From Betaproteobacteria bacterium (GTDB lineage: Bacteria > Pseudomonadota > Gammaproteobacteria > Burkholderiales > UBA6910), in the NCBI GenBank assembly GCA_016183615.1, contig JACPEG010000026.1, forward strand, positions 1 through 64,000: a stretch of DNA of 64,000 nt, given 5' to 3'. The position numbers and the translations under genes are program-made. Positions 1-7,905 of the stretch are shown in pieces. The stretch's first letter is position 1. The number at the start of each line of letters is the position of its first letter. Below the pieces are notes generated by a model. The model made no database searches, was not told the DNA's origin, and saw nothing but the letters and a program-made list of their open reading frames with translations.

Positions 1-135
1 GATGCTGCCGATCGGCAAGAGCTTCGCCTGCTGCGCGATTTCGATGTCGCTCGGCACCGGGGCCGCCTGGGCGGCCGCGCCGGCAGCGGCGGTGGGGGTC
101 TTGGCTTTCTCGGCGGTTCCTGCAATGGTGGCCAT
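1..135 (-). CDS. fhs: formate-tetrahydrofolate ligase, N-terminal part (cut by window edge)
   Basis: Only the first 45 codons are present; the gene continues past the left edge. The enzyme activates formate with ATP to 10-formyl-tetrahydrofolate. Residues 28-45 (PSDIEIAQQAKLLPIGSI) match the conserved start of Fhs, which usually follows the initiator Met directly. Here a 27-residue Ala/Thr/Pro-rich leader precedes it; no other in-frame start exists and a strong Shine-Dalgarno (CAGGAGACACC) sits right before the ATG at 135, so the leader appears real. It follows folD by 49 bp on the same strand, which fits one C1-tetrahydrofolate operon. Identification rests on a short segment plus context. 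Confidence 0.8.
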   Translation of the reverse strand, partial: MATIAGTAEKAKTPTAAAGAAAQAAPVPSDIEIAQQAKLLPIGSI

Positions 136-184
136 GGTGTCTCCTGATTGACGTCTTGTTTTCCCAGTGTACCCCACCAGGGTA

Positions 185-1066
185 CTAGGTCGAGGATGCC
201 GGCCGCGGACCTTCCCGCCCCGCAAAGCGCTCCGCGGACCCGACCGTATTACAGAGGAGCATGGTGACGGTCATCGGGCCGACGCCCCCGGGAACCGGGG
301 TAATGTAGGACGCCTTCTGCCGCACCTGGTCGAAATCCACATCCCCGACAAGTCCGCCGCCGGGCAGCCGATTGATTCCGACGTCGATGACCACGGCGCC
401 GGTCTTCACCACTTCATGCTTGATCAGTCCGGGCACCCCGGCCGCCGCCACCAGGATGTCGGCCAGAATCGTGAACTGGGCCAGATCCCGGGTCTTGGCA
501 TGACATATGCAGACTGTGGCGTTTTTTTGCATGAGCATGAGCGCCATGGGCTTGCCGACGATATTGCTCGCGCCGACCACCACCACGTTCCGTCCCTCGA
601 TCGGAATTCGTTCATGCTCCAGCAGGCGCTGCACGCCGTAGGGCGTGCAGGGCGGAAACACCGTGTCCCCGACGACCAGGCCGCCGACATTGTAGAGGTG
701 GAAACCATCCACATCCTTGTCCCGGGAAATCGCTTCAAGAACCGTCCGGACCTGGATGTGCGGGGGCAAGGGCAGCTGGATCAGGATGCCGTGAATGGCC
801 GGATTCCGGTTGAGCCCGTCGATGACATCGAGAACCTGGGCCTGGCCCGTGTTTTCATGAAAGTGATGCAGTTCGGACCTCAGGCCCACCTCCTCGCAGG
901 CTTTCACCTTGTTCCGGACGTAAACCCCGGACGCGGGATTGTTTCCCACCATGATGACCGCAAGGCCCGGCTGAATATTCCTCGCCTTCAGCGTTTCCGC
1001 CCGCTGCCGGCATTCGGTCCTCACCAGGCGGGCAACCGCGTTCCCATCGATGACTTTCGCGACCAT
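185..1066 (-). CDS. folD: bifunctional methylenetetrahydrofolate dehydrogenase / methenyltetrahydrofolate cyclohydrolase
   Basis: FolD interconverts 5,10-methylene-, 5,10-methenyl- and 10-formyl-THF with NADP+ in the cytosol. At 293 aa it has normal length. Visible motifs: the YxxxK catalytic pair at Y49/K53, QLPLP at 97-101, DVDGFH around D120, PCTPYGV near 139-145, the dinucleotide loop VVGASNIVGKP (163-173, where most homologues have VVGRS), and the C-terminal PVPGGVGPMT signature near 258-267. The ATG at 1066 directly abuts the stop of the upstream GntR gene, so the two are translationally linked. With fhs just downstream, it can route a methylene-THF unit to formate with ATP recovery, or the reverse. 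Confidence 0.97.
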   Translation of the reverse strand: MVAKVIDGNAVARLVRTECRQRAETLKARNIQPGLAVIMVGNNPASGVYVRNKVKACEEVGLRSELHHFHENTGQAQVLDVIDGLNRNPAIHGILIQLPLPPHIQVRTVLEAISRDKDVDGFHLYNVGGLVVGDTVFPPCTPYGVQRLLEHERIPIEGRNVVVVGASNIVGKPMALMLMQKNATVCICHAKTRDLAQFTILADILVAAAGVPGLIKHEVVKTGAVVIDVGINRLPGGGLVGDVDFDQVRQKASYITPVPGGVGPMTVTMLLCNTVGSAERFAGREGPRPASST

Positions 1067-1768
1067 TTATACTCCGTATCCGAGGGTCGCACGGGTAAAG
1101 CCCTCGATGTATTCCATCAGATTGTCCGAGGCCTTCCCTGCCGCGTTCTCATCGCCAGCGGCGATCGCCCTCGCCACGTCCGCATGTAACTTGGCCGCCA
1201 GGGGCATATCGGCAACCTGCTTATAGTGAAAATACCAGAAGCGCCGGGACAGGGCGTGCATCAGGCTCATCGCCCCTTCCGCGAATTCGTTCCTGGCCGC
1301 CGCAATGCCCAGCACATTGAATTCCCTGTCCACCCGCATGAAGGTGGTCTCGTCGTTCGACGCGGCGCACGCTTCAAGTGCGTTCGCAATTTCCCGGAAG
1401 CGTTGTCTTTCCTGGGCCGCCGCCCGGCGCGCCGCACTGCGGGCTATGAGATTCTCCAGCTCCCGGCGCACCTGCAGGAGCCGCAACTGTTTCTCGACAT
1501 TGATCTCCGAGACGAGAATCCCTCTTCTCGGCAGAATCACCACCAGGTTTTCCCGCGCCAGCCGTTGCAACGCCTCCCGTATCGGCGTTCGGCCTATGCC
1601 CACGTGCTTGCTCAGGGCCGCCTCGGAGACCGCCATCCCGGGCGGAAGCTTTAGGGTCACAATCATTTCCTCCAGCCGCGCGTAGGCCAGGTCCGTAAGG
1701 CTTTGCGGCGCATCCATCAGGCCGCCAGGCCCGGCAACCGTCTCAGCGGGTTCCGCTCGTCGATTCAT
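1067..1768 (-). CDS. GntR-family transcriptional regulator, FCD type (copy 1)
   Basis: A 233-aa regulator: an N-terminal winged helix (DLAYARLEEMIVTLKLPPG and the recognition segment GIGRTPIREALQRLAREN) followed by an all-helical FCD ligand domain. It is closely related to two further GntR proteins in this window. In the FCD domain the Asp of FMRVDREFN and the His of KLHADVARAI are present, but the usual His after DREF is Asn, so metal binding may differ from copy 2. I chose the ATG at 1768; an upstream GTG at 1840 and a downstream ATG at 1717 are possible and no start has a strong Shine-Dalgarno. It ends exactly where folD begins and probably controls this operon. The effector is unknown. 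Confidence 0.9.
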   Translation of the reverse strand: MNRRAEPAETVAGPGGLMDAPQSLTDLAYARLEEMIVTLKLPPGMAVSEAALSKHVGIGRTPIREALQRLARENLVVILPRRGILVSEINVEKQLRLLQVRRELENLIARSAARRAAAQERQRFREIANALEACAASNDETTFMRVDREFNVLGIAAARNEFAEGAMSLMHALSRRFWYFHYKQVADMPLAAKLHADVARAIAAGDENAAGKASDNLMEYIEGFTRATLGYGV

Positions 1769-1860
1769 GGTCGTGGTTTGGAGAGATCGGATGCGGCAGA
1801 CTCCCACCCGATCCAGGGCCCGCCAGGCGAGGCTTCGCACCGGTCGGCCGGGGCGCCGGA

Positions 1861-2205
1861 TCAGCCGTGCACATTGCGACTGTCGCCGGGCGCCTCACCG
1901 CGTTCGATCAACCCGTAATCCCGCATGACAGATGCCACCCGCAGCCGGTAGTCGGCAAACACACCCCCGCGCCCGTTTGCCTGGGCGGCCCGATGCCCAT
2001 CCAGATTGCGCCACCTTCGCACCGCATCCTCATCGCGCCAGAACGACAGCGACAGGTACTTCCCAGGGGTCGAGAGGCTCTCGAAGCGCTCGACGGAGAT
2101 GAATCCGTCAATCGTTTCCAGATCGGCTTTCAGCGCGGCGGCCATCTCGAAGTACTCGGTGGTTCGTCCCTCGGCCGGCCACAATTCAAAAATCACCGCG
2201 ATCAT
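1861..2205 (-). CDS. antibiotic-biosynthesis-monooxygenase (ABM) domain protein
   Basis: A 114-aa single-domain protein with the ferredoxin-like ABM fold: start MIAVIFELWP, then the helix DYFEMAAALKADLETIDGF-type segment, FISVERFESL, and YLSLSFWRDEDAVRRWRNL, the typical second half with a conserved Trp/Arg. This family includes cofactor-free quinol monooxygenases and many small proteins without known substrate. The ATG at 2205 fits the domain boundary; an upstream in-frame extension does not resemble protein. It lies 46 bp after the PanB-like gene and 92 bp before the GntR gene on the same strand, so it is probably part of the catabolic operon. Its substrate cannot be read from the sequence. 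Confidence 0.8.
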   Translation of the reverse strand: MIAVIFELWPAEGRTTEYFEMAAALKADLETIDGFISVERFESLSTPGKYLSLSFWRDEDAVRRWRNLDGHRAAQANGRGGVFADYRLRVASVMRDYGLIERGEAPGDSRNVHG

Positions 2206-2251
2206 ATTTGCCCCATGCCGGTATTGCTGCCTCGGATGCGTCGGCTGGCTG

Positions 2252-3121
2252 CTAGAACTGCTTGCGCTTCTCCACCAGAGAAATAAACCGCTCGTACTCC
2301 TCGTCGGACACCGAATAGCTGTGATCGTCATCGGGAAACGCGCCCGATTTGACTTCGGACACGTATCGGGACACTCCTTCGACTGCCACCTCGGTCAGGT
2401 TGCTGTACCGCTTGGTGAACTTCGGCTTGAAGTCCGTGAACACTCCGAGCAGGTCATAGCACAGGAGAATCTGCCCGTCGGTGCCTCCGCCGGCGCCGAT
2501 CCCGATGGTCGGAATCTCCAATTGCTCCGAAACGACCTTGGCGATGCGCGCCGGTACGGCCTCGAATTCAAGCATGAAGCACCCCGCGTCCTGGATGGCC
2601 AGGGCGTCCTCCAGGATTTTCATCGCCGCCTCGGCGGTGCGGCCCTGTATCCTGAACCCGCCGAATACGGCGACGGTATGCGGTGTCATTCCGATGTGGG
2701 AAGCCGTGGGAATTCCCGCGTCCACCAGCGCCTTGAGTATATGCGCCTGGGACTTGCCGCCCTGGGGCTTGATTGCGTCGCAGCCCCCGTCCTGCATGAA
2801 CCGGGTGGCGTTCTGGAGGGCGCGGTCCACCGTGTTGTAGCTCTGGTACGGCATGCATCCCAGCACGAACGTATTCGGCGCCCCGCGCCGCACCGCGGCG
2901 GCGTGCATGACCATCATGTCCATGGTTGCCGGAATGGTATTGGGGTGACCGTGGGCGACCATCGCCAGGCTGTCCCCCACCACGGCCACGTCAACGCCTG
3001 CCATTTCCGCCCACACGGCGGAGGTATAGTCCGGAACCGACATGTAAGCCAGTTTCTCGCCGGTTCCCTTTGAATTCAGAATTTCAGTGATGGTCCGCTT
3101 CTTGCGCGTTGCCCTGTCCAT
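2252..3121 (-). CDS. divergent PanB-like (ketopantoate hydroxymethyltransferase family) enzyme
   Basis: A 289-aa member of the PEP-mutase/isocitrate-lyase/PanB superfamily. True PanB transfers a hydroxymethyl group from methylene-THF to 2-oxoisovalerate. The fold is clear: DYTSAVWAEMAG (31-42), VVGDS (47-51), AAAVRRGAPN (74-83), SHIGMTPH (141-148), GGFRIQGRT (154-162), GIGAG and TDGQILLCYD. Against E. coli PanB from memory, D45, K112, H136 and E181 are kept (D50, K118, H142, E187), but Mg2+ ligands D84 and E114 are replaced by C89 (GCMPY for ADLPF) and Q120 (KPQGG for KIEGG). It is therefore unlikely to be the housekeeping enzyme. It sits 36 bp after livF and ahead of folD-fhs, which suggests another methylene-THF-linked reaction or its reverse. 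Confidence 0.85.
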   Translation of the reverse strand: MDRATRKKRTITEILNSKGTGEKLAYMSVPDYTSAVWAEMAGVDVAVVGDSLAMVAHGHPNTIPATMDMMVMHAAAVRRGAPNTFVLGCMPYQSYNTVDRALQNATRFMQDGGCDAIKPQGGKSQAHILKALVDAGIPTASHIGMTPHTVAVFGGFRIQGRTAEAAMKILEDALAIQDAGCFMLEFEAVPARIAKVVSEQLEIPTIGIGAGGGTDGQILLCYDLLGVFTDFKPKFTKRYSNLTEVAVEGVSRYVSEVKSGAFPDDDHSYSVSDEEYERFISLVEKRKQF

Positions 3122-3157
3122 GGCGTTCCTGTCGAATTTCCAGAAGTGGGTGGTTTT

Positions 3158-3865
3158 TCATGCCGTTCCGGTGATGACCCGCATCACCTCGGGTCGGGTC
3201 CTCACGTCGCCGGGTTTGCCGGAAAAGATGATCTCGCCCCGCTCGATCACGTAGAGGCGGTCCGCATAATCCGGGATATGGTGAACATTGGACTCGGCCA
3301 TCAGAATGCCGCGCCCGAGTTTACGGATCGAGGCGATACCCTCCGAAATTGTCGGAATGATTGCGGGGGACAATCCCTCGGATGGTTCGTCGAGCAGCAG
3401 CAGCGGAGCATCGAGCGCCAGCGCCCGCGCAATCGACACCATCTTGCGCTCCCCGCCCGAGAGCTGCGTGCCCCCGCGCTTCGCGTATTGGCGCAGCTTC
3501 GGGAACACCTTGTAGGCGAGCTCGACGCGCTCGAGGGCCGGCCGTCCCCGGGGCCGCGTCCAGGTGGGCATCTCGATGTTCTCTTCGACGGTCAGGTCGC
3601 CGAACACCTCGCTTTCCTCGGGCGCGTAGCCGATTCCGAGCTGCGCGACGCGATAGGTGGGCATGCCGGGCAGCGGCTGGCTGTTGAACGTAATGGTCCC
3701 CGACAGGGGAGTGAGAAAGCCCATCACCGTGCGCAGGGTCGTGGTCTTGCCGGCGCCGTTGCGGCCCACCAGGCAGACCAGCTCCCCTGCGCCGACCGCC
3801 AGCGATATGCCCCTCAGGATGCGGCTGTTCTGGATGTCTACGGTAATGTCGTTGAGCGATAGCAT
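3158..3865 (-). CDS. livF: LIV-type ABC importer ATP-binding subunit LivF
   Basis: A 235-aa cytoplasmic ATPase of a branched-chain amino acid/amide-type (HAAT) importer. Walker A GRNGAGKT is at 34-41, the ABC signature LSGGERKM at 136-143 and Walker B LLLLDEP at 156-162, followed by the SEGLSP segment typical of LivF. The length is normal. Its start overlaps the stop of livG by one base (TGATG), so the two ATPases are coupled. Family membership says nothing certain about the substrate: HAAT importers also carry amides, urea, aromatic and short organic acids. The neighbouring PanB-like and folate genes suggest a substrate other than leucine. Confidence 0.95.
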   Translation of the reverse strand: MLSLNDITVDIQNSRILRGISLAVGAGELVCLVGRNGAGKTTTLRTVMGFLTPLSGTITFNSQPLPGMPTYRVAQLGIGYAPEESEVFGDLTVEENIEMPTWTRPRGRPALERVELAYKVFPKLRQYAKRGGTQLSGGERKMVSIARALALDAPLLLLDEPSEGLSPAIIPTISEGIASIRKLGRGILMAESNVHHIPDYADRLYVIERGEIIFSGKPGDVRTRPEVMRVITGTA

Positions 3866-4626
3866 CAGTGTGTCGTCCTTTTGCCCACGATCGCGGCAAC
3901 GATCGCGGGGTCGTTGAAGAACGCCGCCGGCGGGAGATCGGCGAGCACACGGCCCTCCTGCAGCGCCACGATCCGGCTCGAATATTCCGCCACCAGGTCC
4001 ATGTCGTGCTCCACCAGGATGATGGCCTTCACCCCGGCCTGCCGCGCCGCTGCGACCAGGACCTGCATGATGGAATGCTTGTCGCCGGTGCTCACCCCGC
4101 TGGTCGGCTCGTCGAGCAGGATCACTTCCGGCCTCAGGGCGAAGGCGCTGGCGATATCGAGCAGCTTCTTTTCGCCCTGGGAGAGCAGCCGCGACTCCGC
4201 GTCGAGCTTGCGCTCCAGCCCGAATATTTCCGCCACCGTGCGCACCCGCTTCTGGATCCCGGCATCGCCGGCGAGGGAAGCGAACAGCCGCCGGCTGCGT
4301 CCCAGCTGCGAGGCGACGGCAACGGCGATGGTCTCGCCGACCGTCAGCGCCGGAAAGATGTGCACCAGCTGGAACGCCCGGGCCATGCCGAGCTGCGCCA
4401 GGCGCACCGGCCCGATCCCCGCGGCGTCCTGGTCCTTGAACCGCACCTGGCCGGAGGTGGGCTTGAGCAGGCCGGTCAGCACGTTCACCAGCGTGGTCTT
4501 GCCGGCGCCGTTGGGCCCGACGATGGAAATGAATTCACCCTCGCGGACTTCGAACGACACGTCGCGCAGGGCGACGAACTTCTCGTAGGCCTTGGTCACG
4601 TTTAGCGTCTGGATCAGCGTGCTCAC
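3865..4626 (-). CDS. livG: LIV-type ABC importer ATP-binding subunit LivG
   Basis: A 253-aa ATPase partner of LivF. Walker A GPNGAGKTT lies at 37-45, the signature is LSQGEKK (near 160) and Walker B is VILLDEPTSGVS, all usual for LivG. The start codon is GTG at 4626, overlapping the livM stop by four bases (GTGA). The signature Gln at the second position (LSQGE) is common in this subfamily. Together with LivF it forms the heterodimeric motor of the importer encoded at 3158-7810. Confidence 0.95.
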   Translation of the reverse strand: MSTLIQTLNVTKAYEKFVALRDVSFEVREGEFISIVGPNGAGKTTLVNVLTGLLKPTSGQVRFKDQDAAGIGPVRLAQLGMARAFQLVHIFPALTVGETIAVAVASQLGRSRRLFASLAGDAGIQKRVRTVAEIFGLERKLDAESRLLSQGEKKLLDIASAFALRPEVILLDEPTSGVSTGDKHSIMQVLVAAARQAGVKAIILVEHDMDLVAEYSSRIVALQEGRVLADLPPAAFFNDPAIVAAIVGKRTTH

Positions 4627-5633
4627 GGGTTCACCCTTTCGGTGCCGAGTTCATGGGAGATGCGCTGGGGCGCCGGCGCCTCAGCCGCGCGAAACCTGCC
4701 CCCCAGGTCCTGCAGCAGCCCCATCAGGCCGCGGGGAAACAGGATGACGATCAGCGCCAGGGTTGCGCCCAGGAAGAACCGCCAGTACTGGGTCAGCGAC
4801 ATCAGCTGGTCCTGCAGGAAGATGAAGGAGAAGGCGCCGACGATGGGACCGAGGAAATTGGCGAAGCCGCCCAGGACCACCATGAACACCAGGTTGCCCG
4901 AGTGCGTCCAGTACGCCAGCTCCGGGTCGGCGAGCCCGGTGGACACGGCCAGGATCGCGCCGCCCATGGCGCAGTACATGGCCGAGATCAGGAACGCAAA
5001 CAGGCGGTAGAGCCGCACCCGCACCCCCAGGTATTCGGCCTTGCGGGGATTTTCCCGGATCGCCTTGAGGTGCAGGCCGAACGGGGAGTTGACCATGCGC
5101 CACATCGCCAGGCCGGCAAACCCGAGCAGGACCAGGCAGTAGTAATAAAACGGGCCGGTCAGGAATGCCGTTTTGTCCAGGGTGGAGAGGTCCATCCCAA
5201 GCAGGCTCGGCCGCAGCACCCGCATGCCGCCGTCCCCGCCCGTGATGTCGTAGAACTTGAACAGGAACGAGTGGAACAGCATGCCGAAGGCGAGGGTCAG
5301 CATCCCGAAGAAAATCTTGGTGTAGCGCACGCTGAGAAGGCCCACCGGAATCGCCACCAGGAAAGCGCCCACTGCGCTTGCGACCAGAATGAGCTCGAAG
5401 CTCCTCAGCCCGAGCTTGCTGGTGATCGCGGCCGCGGCGTAGGCGCCGATCCCTACGAACAGGGCGTGGCCGAAGGACAACAGCCCGGTGTAGCCGAACA
5501 GCAGGTTGAACCCCAGGAGCGCGATTCCGTAGGCGAAGAACGGAATCATCAGGGTGAGGTGATACTGGCCCGCCACCTGTGGAAGCAGCGCCAGTACCGC
5601 GAGCAGCAGGAGAACCAGCAGATGGGACCTCAT
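4623..5633 (-). CDS. livM: LIV-type ABC importer permease LivM
   Basis: A 336-aa integral membrane protein with about ten hydrophobic segments. The LivM hallmark LLFGYTGLLSFGHALFVGIG lies near residues 46-65, and the C-terminal part carries the GGFANFLGPIVGAF segment that contacts the ATPase. It overlaps livH by four bases (ATGA) and livG by four, so all importer genes are translationally coupled. The extra C-terminal tail after the last membrane segment (about 35 residues, Ala/Pro/Arg-rich) is within family variation. Confidence 0.94.
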   Translation of the reverse strand: MRSHLLVLLLLAVLALLPQVAGQYHLTLMIPFFAYGIALLGFNLLFGYTGLLSFGHALFVGIGAYAAAAITSKLGLRSFELILVASAVGAFLVAIPVGLLSVRYTKIFFGMLTLAFGMLFHSFLFKFYDITGGDGGMRVLRPSLLGMDLSTLDKTAFLTGPFYYYCLVLLGFAGLAMWRMVNSPFGLHLKAIRENPRKAEYLGVRVRLYRLFAFLISAMYCAMGGAILAVSTGLADPELAYWTHSGNLVFMVVLGGFANFLGPIVGAFSFIFLQDQLMSLTQYWRFFLGATLALIVILFPRGLMGLLQDLGGRFRAAEAPAPQRISHELGTERVNP

Positions 5634-6511
5634 ATTGCCGCCTTTCCGAAGAGTCCTGCGGGCCGGGCGATCAGCACCGCGATCACGATGAGATAGATGG
5701 CCAGCATTTCAAGCTCGGGGTAGACGGTCACCGCCGCCGCCCGCATCAGGCCGACGATGACCGCCCCCGCCAACGCCCCGCGCATGCTGCCGAGGCCGCC
5801 GATGACCACCACCGCGAACGCCTCGACCACCAGCTCGACCGCCATGTCGAGCGAGGCCGCCGAAGTGGGCACGACCAGCGCGCCGCCCACCGTGCCGAGC
5901 ATGGTGCCGAGGGTGAACACGCTGGCGTAAACCCATTTCACGTTCACCCCCAGCGCCGCGCTCATGTCCCGGTTCTCCGCGGTCGCCCGCAGAATGCGGC
6001 CGAAGCGGGTTCGCTGGAGGAAGAACCCGAGGAGCGCGGCGATGGCAATGCTGGCCAGGATGACGAGCAGGTTGTAGGTCGGGATCGTGACGGAGCCCAC
6101 CGCGACTTTTCCGTAGGTCATCGACAAGGTGCCGAGATGCTGCGGCGTCGGGCCCCAGACGATGCGCAGCACGTCCTGGGTCATCAGCACCAGCGAGAAC
6201 GTCAGGAGCAGCTGGAAGCTCTCGTCCCGCCGGTAGACCGTCCGCAGCAGGGCCTCGATGGGCGGGGCCACCGTCGCCATCAGGATGCCCGAGCCGATCA
6301 GCACGGGCAGGAACAGCGACGGCGGCAGCCCGAGCGCCAGCGCCCAGTTGACGCAACTGATGCCGAAATAGGCACCGAGGGCGTAGAACGAGCCGCACGC
6401 GAGGTTGACGATCTTCTGGACCCCGAATACAAGCTGCAGGCCCGCGGCGACCAGGAACAGCACGGCGGCGTGGAACAAGCCCCCCAGCAGGATGTCGATT
6501 ACGGATGTCAC
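5630..6511 (-). CDS. livH: LIV-type ABC importer permease LivH
   Basis: A 293-aa inner-membrane permease, the partner of LivM. It shows the LivH pattern: an early LLVFGVQKIVNLACGSFY-like segment (the usual NFAHG motif is here NLACG), FFLQRTRFGRILRATAENRD, and VVIGGLGSMRGALAGAVIVG near 215-240 that couples to LivF/G. The gene follows the periplasmic binding protein gene by 27 bp. The departures from the canonical LivH motifs place it in an amide/other-substrate HAAT group rather than with leucine systems. Confidence 0.94.
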   Translation of the reverse strand: MTSVIDILLGGLFHAAVLFLVAAGLQLVFGVQKIVNLACGSFYALGAYFGISCVNWALALGLPPSLFLPVLIGSGILMATVAPPIEALLRTVYRRDESFQLLLTFSLVLMTQDVLRIVWGPTPQHLGTLSMTYGKVAVGSVTIPTYNLLVILASIAIAALLGFFLQRTRFGRILRATAENRDMSAALGVNVKWVYASVFTLGTMLGTVGGALVVPTSAASLDMAVELVVEAFAVVVIGGLGSMRGALAGAVIVGLMRAAAVTVYPELEMLAIYLIVIAVLIARPAGLFGKAAI

Positions 6512-6538
6512 GGTGGCACCCCCGGTTGCGTCGCGCGA

Positions 6539-7810
6539 TCAGATCTTGAATTGCGCCGATTTGATCCAGGTCCAGAAGTCCGCCCCGGCGGGCTTCTGAA
6601 TCTGCTCCGAGTACATCGCGTCCACTGTTCCCAGCGTCGGAAAGTCGTACCGGTTCTTGTGGGTCGTGATGCCCTGGTAGAAGGTCTGCTCGGCGATATG
6701 GTCCTTGCGCATGGACCCCTTGCCGCCGAGGGATTCGACCTGGACGCCCTCCGTGGCGTTGATGATGTCCTCGGTGGAGGGCCAGGCGCCGCCCTTGGCT
6801 TTCGCCGCCTTCTCGACCCCGGCCTTGTAGACCTGCATGGCGAAAATGGCCCGGTCGGCTTCCCAGTGCGGGTAGTCCTTGTAGCGGTCATAGTAGTGCT
6901 GCACGAACTCGCGCTGCAGCGGGCTGGCGTTGGGGAGATCGAAGTAGAGCGTGTTGTGGCCGAAGATCATCCCCTCGGGGGTGAAGTCCTTCTTGAGCTG
7001 GGTATGCTGCCAGCCGGCGGCCGGGAACACGAACTTGGTGCCGTCCACCAGGCCCGCGCCGTAGGCGGTCTTCATGAAGACCGGCAGATCGGCGAACAGC
7101 AGCGAGGAGAACACCAGGTCCGGCTTGGCCGCCTTGAGGGCCGCCACGTGGGAAGTGAGGTCGAGGGTGCCGACCTTGGGCCATTGCTCGGCCACCACCC
7201 GGGCCTCGATGCCGAACCGCTTGAGCAGGGCCAGGAACGCGGCCCAGTTGTTGCGGCCATAGGAGTAATCCGGGTTGATGCCCGCCACTGTGGCGAACTT
7301 GCCTTTCCAGTACTTGATCGCCAGCAGCGACCCCATCACCGCCTCGCACTCGTTGTCGGTGCTCTTGAACACGTAGCGCGGGTTGGGCATGGTTTCCTTG
7401 ACGCCGTCCTGGGTGGTGCCGTCCCAGAACATCGTCAGCGCCCGCATCTCTTCGGCCGCTGGCCCCAGGGACAGGCTCACCCCGGAGGAGACGACGCCCT
7501 GGACGCACTCCACCCTGTCCTGCAGCACCAGCTTGCGGAAGCGCTCGATCGAGTCCTTGGGATTGGTTTCCTCTTCCACGACCAGCTCGACCTTGCGGCC
7601 GGCGATGCCCCCGGCGGCGTTGATTTTCTCCACCGCCCACAGCGTGCCGCGCAGGCCGCATTCGCCCACCGTCCCGGCGATGCCGCCCTTGGGTGCCAGG
7701 ATCCCGATTTTCAGGGACCGCGACTGCGCGAGCGCGGGGAAGCTGATGAAGGGGGAAGCAATTGCGGTGGCTCCCAGCGCTTTCAATATCTTTCTGCGAC
7801 TTGCGTTCAT
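6539..7810 (-). CDS. LIV-type ABC importer periplasmic substrate-binding protein
   Basis: A 423-aa periplasmic binding protein (Peripla_BP_6 type). The ATG at 7810 follows a strong GGAGGACAGGAG Shine-Dalgarno. The N-terminus has a twin-arginine-like signal (NASRRKILKALGA, hydrophobic stretch, ALAQS cleavage region near residue 29). The mature protein opens with LKIGILAPKGGIAGTVGE, the first strand of the type I binding fold. It is the first gene of the importer group. Ligand residues cannot be assigned; amide and aromatic-acid binding relatives exist, so specificity stays open. The 95 bp upstream hold no clear promoter, and transcription may come from the EAL/hydroxylase genes above. Confidence 0.93.
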   Translation of the reverse strand: MNASRRKILKALGATAIASPFISFPALAQSRSLKIGILAPKGGIAGTVGECGLRGTLWAVEKINAAGGIAGRKVELVVEEETNPKDSIERFRKLVLQDRVECVQGVVSSGVSLSLGPAAEEMRALTMFWDGTTQDGVKETMPNPRYVFKSTDNECEAVMGSLLAIKYWKGKFATVAGINPDYSYGRNNWAAFLALLKRFGIEARVVAEQWPKVGTLDLTSHVAALKAAKPDLVFSSLLFADLPVFMKTAYGAGLVDGTKFVFPAAGWQHTQLKKDFTPEGMIFGHNTLYFDLPNASPLQREFVQHYYDRYKDYPHWEADRAIFAMQVYKAGVEKAAKAKGGAWPSTEDIINATEGVQVESLGGKGSMRKDHIAEQTFYQGITTHKNRYDFPTLGTVDAMYSEQIQKPAGADFWTWIKSAQFKI

Positions 7811-7905
7811 CTCCTGTCCTCCGAGGTGTGTAAGTAAGTGACTGCGGTGCTGCCGTATTGGCGGGTAGCAACTAGAGGGCCGCCAAACCCATTTCAATCC
7901 AGGCG

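Noticed and set aside
2252-3121. Calling this gene panB for pantothenate synthesis
   Set aside because: Two Mg2+ ligands are replaced, panC is absent and the context is an importer/folate operon.
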